Assembly: GCA_900546995.1 (NCBI GenBank)
Contig: URFF01000069.1
Location: 1 to 9,583 of the forward strand
Origin: an uncultured Sutterella sp.
Lineage (GTDB): Bacteria; Pseudomonadota; Gammaproteobacteria; Burkholderiales; Burkholderiaceae_F
Reading direction: 5' to 3'
Length of the DNA stretch: 9,583 nt
Both the position numbers and the translations under genes were made by a program. Shown in pieces: positions 5,457-9,583 of this stretch. The notes under the pieces were generated by a model. That model was not told the DNA's origin. It saw only the letters and a program-made list of their open reading frames with translations, and ran no database searches. Numbering within the stretch: the stretch's first letter is position 1; each line of letters opens with the position of its first letter.

Positions 5457-6930
5457 TTTTCACTCCTTGATTTTTCAATACATTCATTCTGAGTGCGCTT
5501 TGGGCACAAAGCGCCAAAAGTTCCAAATCGTGGGTAATCAGTAAAATGGCTTTTCCGGCCTGAGCCTGCTTTTGCAATGCGCGCGCCACGCGCTGCATAT
5601 TGGCGCCATCCAGACCGCTCGTCGGTTCATCCAAAATCAAAATTTCCGGATCTTTCGCCATTGCGCAGGCGATGACAAGGCGTTGTTTTTGCCCGCCTGA
5701 AAGCGACTGCGGATGGCGCTGCATCAGCCCCGCCAAGTCAAAGGCGGAAAGGAGTTCTTTCACAGTTTTTTCATTGCATGGCCGACCGGCAGCTAAAAGA
5801 CAAGCTCGAATTTCTTCCTGGACACTTCGCATCTGCAATTGATGATCCGCGTTCTGAAGCACCAGTCCGGTGTGTTTCATCAATAAAGAAGGCTCCAGTC
5901 GCTCGCCGTTAAGCTCAATGTCTCCGGTGCCGAGATTAAGACCGGTCAACACCCGAGCCAACGTCGTTTTGCCACTGCCGTTATCTCCAATTAACGCGGT
6001 CACTCCGCTTTTAAGTTCAAAAGCAATGTGATCAAGGAGCTGTTTGTCTGACGTTTCGGGACGGGTTGGTTTGAAAAGTCGCTCCAATTTCCTGAACATG
6101 CCCGAACGAGCTGCGTTTCGATAATCAAAAGAGAGGTCATTGACTTTCAGAACAGTCTGACCGTCATGAGCGCATGGAAGGCTGTGACGCACATCGTCGA
6201 CCTGTGCCTGACGAAGTCCGTAACGCTTTCGCAAATCAGCCTCTTGCAGCAAGGCAAAGGGGCCTGCTTCACAAATCATGCCTTCACTCATCACAAGCAC
6301 CCGATCGGCTACTTCACTTAACCAATGGAGCCGATGATCCACCACTAAAATCGCAAATCCCTTGGCTTTCAACGCCCCAAGATCCCGGGCGAGCTGTTCG
6401 GTCGCCTCCGGATCCAGGTTCGCGGACGGTTCGTCCAGGATCAGGGCTTGAGGTCGGTTGACAAAAATTTCAGCTAAAGCCACCCGTTGCTTTTGGCCTT
6501 CTGAAAGAGCGGATATCGAATGATCCAAAAGCGACACAATCCCAAAGCGCTCGGCTTGACGCCTGACAATCCTGTTTGTTTCCTCTTCGCTATGACCGGT
6601 AATCTGAAGTGTGAAGGCCATTTCATCTTTCACAGTCAGGGCAAAAAATTGATCTTCCGGATCTTGGAACAAGGTCCCGACACGCTCGGAGATATCACTG
6701 ACGTTTTGATTGACAGAGCCGACACCGTCAATCAAAATTTCCCCTTCGAGATCCCCGGCGAAATAATGTGGGCACAGGCCGTTGGCCAAACGCATGAGCG
6801 TTGTTTTGCCGCAGCCGGAAACACCGGTCACTAAAACAAGTTCACCGGGCTTCACGGAAAAAGTTAAATTCTTAACGGCCCAGCTCTCGCTAAATGGATA
6901 GCGGTAGGAGACGTGACGAAATTCAATCAT
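5449..6930 (-). CDS. ECF transporter ATPase, tandem-fused EcfA-EcfA' type
   Basis: Two ABC ATPase domains are fused in one 493-residue chain, giving the complete ATPase dimer of an energy-coupling factor importer. Domain 1 holds Walker A GVSGCGKTT (36-44), Q-loop FQDPEDQ (88-94), signature LSEGQKQR (142-149), Walker B ALILDEP (162-168) and H-loop His199. Domain 2 holds Walker A GDNGSGKTT (315-323), Q-loop LQNADHQ (358-364), signature LSGGQKQR (410-417), Walker B ILILDEP (430-436) and His467. The QDPEDQ motif is a hallmark of ECF ATPases. Both sites look active. I chose the ATG at 6928-6930, since AAGGGG ends 5 bases upstream; a GTG at 6936 lies within that site. A basic insert of about 26 residues (272-297) follows the first strand of domain 2. 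The gene follows ecfT after 9 bases and overlaps hutX by 8. Confidence 0.93.
   Translation of the reverse strand: MIEFRHVSYRYPFSESWAVKNLTFSVKPGELVLVTGVSGCGKTTLMRLANGLCPHYFAGDLEGEILIDGVGSVNQNVSDISERVGTLFQDPEDQFFALTVKDEMAFTLQITGHSEEETNRIVRRQAERFGIVSLLDHSISALSEGQKQRVALAEIFVNRPQALILDEPSANLDPEATEQLARDLGALKAKGFAILVVDHRLHWLSEVADRVLVMSEGMICEAGPFALLQEADLRKRYGLRQAQVDDVRHSLPCAHDGQTVLKVNDLSFDYRNAARSGMFRKLERLFKPTRPETSDKQLLDHIAFELKSGVTALIGDNGSGKTTLARVLTGLNLGTGDIELNGERLEPSLLMKHTGLVLQNADHQLQMRSVQEEIRACLLAAGRPCNEKTVKELLSAFDLAGLMQRHPQSLSGGQKQRLVIACAMAKDPEILILDEPTSGLDGANMQRVARALQKQAQAGKAILLITHDLELLALCAQSALRMNVLKNQGVKNG
5463..5468 (-). promoter_or_regulatory. Strong ribosome binding site of hutX
   Basis: AAGGAG on the minus strand lies inside the end of the ATPase gene, 6 bases before the hutX ATG at 5454-5456. 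It decides between this ATG and the one at 5441. Confidence 0.75.
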
Positions 6931-6935
6931 GCGCA

Positions 6936-6941
6936 CCCCTT
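6936..6941 (-). promoter_or_regulatory. Ribosome binding site deciding the ATPase start
   Basis: AAGGGG on the minus strand lies 5 bases before the ATG at 6928-6930 and overlaps the alternative GTG at 6934-6936, so the ATG is favoured. Confidence 0.6.
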
Positions 6942-7716
6942 AAGGAACACCCGACGCAAGCCGAGCCATTTCATCGAACGGCATTAAAATTTCCAAGCCC
7001 AAGGAGGCTGCCAACACCAATGCCGTCACACCCCAAATCAAACGCTGAGCACGCTTTTCAATACAATCTTTAGTGGCGACATGAGACTGTCGACGGTATT
7101 TAAACCCGCGATCTAGCCCCTTTAGTTCTGCAGCGACTCCCAACGATTCACTGCTTTTCAGCGCTCTGAAAAGAATCGGCGTGAAAACCAGACGGGAAGA
7201 AAGCAACGGATACCGGCAAATCATTTTGAAATTCATCTTCCAGCCGCGAATTTTCAGCGTCTCCCAAACCTGAATGACATCATTGGCAAAGGTCGGAATA
7301 AAACGAATCATGACCGTTGAAGGCAATGTCAATAAGAAGGGCAGTCGCAATGCGGATAGTGCCTGCATGATGTGTTCGATTTTAGTGGTCATCGCCAGAC
7401 CAACGACCAGATTCATCATGGTCAGTCCTCGAAGGAAGGGAATCACTAGCTTCGGAACGGCGAAATCAGCCAAGGCGGAGATAAAGTACGACAAAATGAT
7501 TGTGCAAAAGACGGCAATCGCCATCATGCAGGCCATAAAACCATATAAGACCAATAAAAGCACAGGCTTTCTCAAAGTCAACGCTAAACAGAATGTCGCG
7601 GCAAAGAGCGTCAGTTGAGCATAAAGGTTAGAAAAGACAACCGTCGCTATTGCCACAACAAGAATGAGAATCAGTTTATCTTTTGCATCGATTAATTCCA
7701 AAAACCGCTTTTGCAT
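6940..7716 (-). CDS. ECF transporter transmembrane T component (EcfT/CbiQ family)
   Basis: EcfT joins the substrate-binding S component to the ATPases in the inner membrane. This 258-residue protein has hydrophobic segments at about 14-28, 32-48, 52-78, 98-110 and 228-246, close to the usual five. The cytoplasmic coupling helices should carry two Ala-Arg-Gly-like motifs: here they are TLKIRGWKM (IRG at 156-158) and AAELKGLDRG (LKG at 198-200), so the second arginine is replaced by lysine. The stretch LRLPFLLTLPSTVMIRFIPTF (123-143) is typical of the family. AGGAG at 7723-7727, 6 bases before the ATG, lies across the end of the S-component gene, and the gap is only 2 bases. Confidence 0.88.
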   Translation of the reverse strand: MQKRFLELIDAKDKLILILVVAIATVVFSNLYAQLTLFAATFCLALTLRKPVLLLVLYGFMACMMAIAVFCTIILSYFISALADFAVPKLVIPFLRGLTMMNLVVGLAMTTKIEHIMQALSALRLPFLLTLPSTVMIRFIPTFANDVIQVWETLKIRGWKMNFKMICRYPLLSSRLVFTPILFRALKSSESLGVAAELKGLDRGFKYRRQSHVATKDCIEKRAQRLIWGVTALVLAASLGLEILMPFDEMARLASGVP

Positions 7717-7718
7717 CG

Positions 7719-8267
7719 TCAGCTCCTCACAAATCCAGCGTGACGGAGCTCCTTAATCGTGCAAGACCCCGTATATAAACCGATCAAAGATCCTAAATAG
7801 CCCAACAAAACAATAGGAATCACAGAAATCATCAACTCGGGCGTTTCCCTCATCACAATGTAGGAAACTCCGATTGAGAAAGTTTTGGAAGCCAAATCAT
7901 AGACGGCCACTCCGACATAGGGCGACCAGACGCGTTTAAAGCCACCGGTTAAAAACACCGCTGCCTCGGCAAATAGCGCGCCGACGATAGCTGCCGGAAG
8001 CAGTGCCACGCTGCCTCCCATTAAAAGCACGCTAACAACCATGGAGACAGCGGTGAAAAGTGTGAGCGTGCCGAACTTTCTCACTTTGGAAACCAGGACG
8101 ATCAAAAGCGTCGTAAAGACGAGATTTTTCAGCAATAGCGTCACCGGATTCATGCCGCCGCCGGCTAACGCGATCAGTAGCGCCGATAGCTTAATCGCGG
8201 CGGCAAAAATGCCGATCGTGACCAATTCTTGACTTCGCCAATACGGGCGTTTAATCGTCCACAACAT
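7719..8267 (-). CDS. ECF transporter S component, Trep_Strep/MptS-like; candidate heme-binding S protein
   Basis: S components give ECF importers their substrate specificity. This 182-residue protein is almost wholly hydrophobic, with about six helices (16-36, 42-60, 67-84, 88-106, 116-138, 147-167). ELVTIGIFAAAI near the N-terminus, the loop SKVRKFGTLTLF (60-71) and the end GSLIGLYTGSCTIKELRHAGF resemble the Trep_Strep (TIGR02185) group. That group includes S components next to metal-chelate and heme loci in Gram-positive bacteria. I chose the ATG at 8265-8267 with GAGG 7 bases upstream; an adjacent GTG at 8270 has only 4 bases. It lies between the TonB-dependent receptor and its own T component, and hutX follows two genes later, so heme or a related porphyrin is the likeliest substrate. 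No heme ligand can be assigned from sequence alone. Confidence 0.82.
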   Translation of the reverse strand: MLWTIKRPYWRSQELVTIGIFAAAIKLSALLIALAGGGMNPVTLLLKNLVFTTLLIVLVSKVRKFGTLTLFTAVSMVVSVLLMGGSVALLPAAIVGALFAEAAVFLTGGFKRVWSPYVGVAVYDLASKTFSIGVSYIVMRETPELMISVIPIVLLGYLGSLIGLYTGSCTIKELRHAGFVRS

Positions 8268-8274
8268 CACAGAA

Positions 8275-8278
8275 CCTC
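8275..8278 (-). promoter_or_regulatory. Ribosome binding site of the ECF S component
   Basis: GAGG on the minus strand directly follows the receptor's TAA stop (8279-8281). It stands 7 bases from the ATG at 8265-8267 but only 4 from the GTG at 8268-8270, favouring the ATG. Confidence 0.5.
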
Positions 8279-9583
8279 TTAGAACTTGGCGTTCAGTTTG
8301 ACGGCAAAGTGACGTCCGGCCTCATAAATGGATCCGTTGTTTTGATACTTCTTGTCACCGATGTTATAGAACCCAGCGTCAAAGCTATACGCATTGTCGG
8401 GGCCGAAGGAGACTCCCCCGGTCAAGTTGAAGGTCGTGGCGCCTCCGTAGGACGATTGCAACGCATTCTCTTCGAAATTCCAGCTCTCCGTCGCGCTTTG
8501 CGTCATCGCATAGGCGTCGACGCGCCAAAGCGCGCTGTTGTATTCCGTGTTGTAGCGCATACCGTAACGGGCGGTCACCTTAGGCGTGCCGGATTTTGTC
8601 GAGGAAATACCGTTTTCCGTGTATTCGCGACGCAAAAGCGTCAATACAGTGTAAGGCTCGAAATCACCTAAACGCAGAGCGGCCTCAACTTCCAAGCCAT
8701 ACGTTTCAGCCTCCGCCACATTGGTGTATTGATTCATCGAATCGCCTATTTCCATTGTGGCGATGTAGTCGTCCGCTTTGCTGTAAAAGAGCGCCGAGTC
8801 CATCATGAAGCGGCCGTTATCGTATCGGGCGCCAACTTCAAAATTATCCGACGTCTCTGGCTTTAAATCCGGGTTGGAGTAAGTCAACTCCCCTCCCATG
8901 GACGTATCGACATACATTTCCTGCAAGAGCGGCGTGCGGTAACCCTGAGCCCAATTGGCGCGAAGCGTCAGATTTTGAAAGCCTTTATAGGAAGCGCCGA
9001 CATTAAAAACGGCCTTGCCGTCATCGTTATCGTATGATCCTTCGGGATATTCGCTCACATCACCGGCCAGCGTTCTCACATCCATGTCGTTTTTCACGAA
9101 GGTGTAACGCACCCCGTAATTGATGACGAAATCATCCCAAAAGGTGCTTTCCATCGTGGCAAAAAGAGAATGCCGTGTTTGAGAGCCGTTAAAACGCTGA
9201 TCTTTATAGCTGGCAAAGAGCGGCCGTTGCATTCCTCCCGGCATCGTCATCACGCCGGATGAATCGGTTTGACTGATTGCGTCTAAATCGTCATAAGACA
9301 ATTCATAACCAGTAATTAGATAGTGATTTTCTCCAACGCTCCAATCCGCCTGAATATTTAGCGCACTGGTATTCAAGGTATTGTCCGCAAAACTTTCCAC
9401 TAGGACGTCCACAGAGGCGGCACCCATGGAAGCGCTTTGATTCACGTGATTTTGCATCAATTTGCTATTTCGCTCGTAGGATGCGTCCACACGCAATCGA
9501 ACCAAATGATCGGTCAAGTTTTTGAATTCGCCAAAGACCGCACCGCGGGTGCGCTTCCACTCCGGCACATCCACCCAAAAGTC
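8279..9583 (-). CDS. TonB-dependent outer-membrane receptor, probable heme receptor (partial, N-terminus beyond window)
   Basis: The last 434 residues of a TonB-dependent receptor barrel are visible; the frame is open to the window edge, so the signal peptide, TonB box and plug domain are missing. Alternating amphipathic strands fill the whole fragment. Two landmark boxes of heme and siderophore receptors are present at 8855-8941: GYRTPLLQEMY (the FRAP-like box) and NPDLKPETSDNFEVGARY (the NPNL box). The protein ends in AVKLNAKF, with the terminal phenylalanine recognised by the Bam assembly machinery. Unlike classical heme receptors, no histidine lies between the two boxes. It is the first gene seen of an operon that also holds hutX, its own TonB-ExbBD and an ECF importer, so heme or a heme-like ligand is inferred. 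A siderophore receptor is the alternative. Confidence 0.88.
   Translation of the reverse strand, partial: DFWVDVPEWKRTRGAVFGEFKNLTDHLVRLRVDASYERNSKLMQNHVNQSASMGAASVDVLVESFADNTLNTSALNIQADWSVGENHYLITGYELSYDDLDAISQTDSSGVMTMPGGMQRPLFASYKDQRFNGSQTRHSLFATMESTFWDDFVINYGVRYTFVKNDMDVRTLAGDVSEYPEGSYDNDDGKAVFNVGASYKGFQNLTLRANWAQGYRTPLLQEMYVDTSMGGELTYSNPDLKPETSDNFEVGARYDNGRFMMDSALFYSKADDYIATMEIGDSMNQYTNVAEAETYGLEVEAALRLGDFEPYTVLTLLRREYTENGISSTKSGTPKVTARYGMRYNTEYNSALWRVDAYAMTQSATESWNFEENALQSSYGGATTFNLTGGVSFGPDNAYSFDAGFYNIGDKKYQNNGSIYEAGRHFAVKLNAKF

Noticed and set aside
6520..6834. Plus-strand open frame of 104 codons opposite the fused ATPase
   Set aside because: The minus-strand frame holds Walker A and signature motifs; this frame is its shadow.
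7274..7618. Plus-strand open frame of 114 codons opposite the T component
   Set aside because: It is the complement of a membrane-protein gene and shows no domain or start signal.
5449..8267. Cobalamin, cobalt/nickel or other vitamin ECF transporter
   Set aside because: The S component lacks the CbiM/CbiN, BioY, ThiT or RibU patterns I know, and hutX in the same operon favours heme. It is not fully excluded.

Overview
The window is one long, tightly packed operon on the minus strand, followed by the start of a separate gene, also on the minus strand. No plus-strand gene is convincing. A TonB-dependent outer-membrane receptor together with TonB-ExbB-ExbD marks a Gram-negative cell. The partial hydG (maturation of [FeFe]-hydrogenase) and the flavodoxin-type partner of heme metabolism suggest an anaerobe. 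The HutX, TonB and YadG/YadH-like proteins look proteobacterial. A host-associated anaerobic proteobacterium is my best guess, but no single feature fixes the taxon.

Layout in transcription order (right to left): TonB-dependent receptor, running off the right edge (8279-9583); ECF transporter S component (7719-8267); ECF T component (6940-7716); tandem-fused ECF ATPase (5449-6930); HutX-type heme carrier (4944-5456); flavodoxin-like protein (4429-4941); ExbB (3782-4423); ExbD (3372-3779); TonB (2668-3375); ABC-2 exporter ATPase (1747-2664); ABC-2 exporter permease (970-1743). Genes overlap by 4-8 bases or are 2-11 bases apart, so they are almost certainly co-transcribed. The operon promoter and any Fur operator lie beyond the right edge. 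A 134-base gap with several inverted repeats (836-969) separates the operon from hydG (1-835, C-terminal part missing).

How the parts fit: the receptor, powered by TonB-ExbBD, would take a ligand across the outer membrane. The ECF S/T/AA' module would carry it across the inner membrane. HutX points strongly to heme as that ligand and would receive it in the cytoplasm. The flavodoxin-like protein resembles the HmuF type that works beside an oxygen-independent radical SAM heme-opening enzyme. The ABC-2 pair could expel excess heme, a porphyrin or a breakdown product, but its substrate is not shown by the sequence.

The most interesting point is the pairing of a Gram-negative TonB heme system with an ECF importer in place of the usual binding-protein-dependent HutBCD/HmuTUV transporter. 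Heme ECF transporters are known to me only from Gram-positive cocci.
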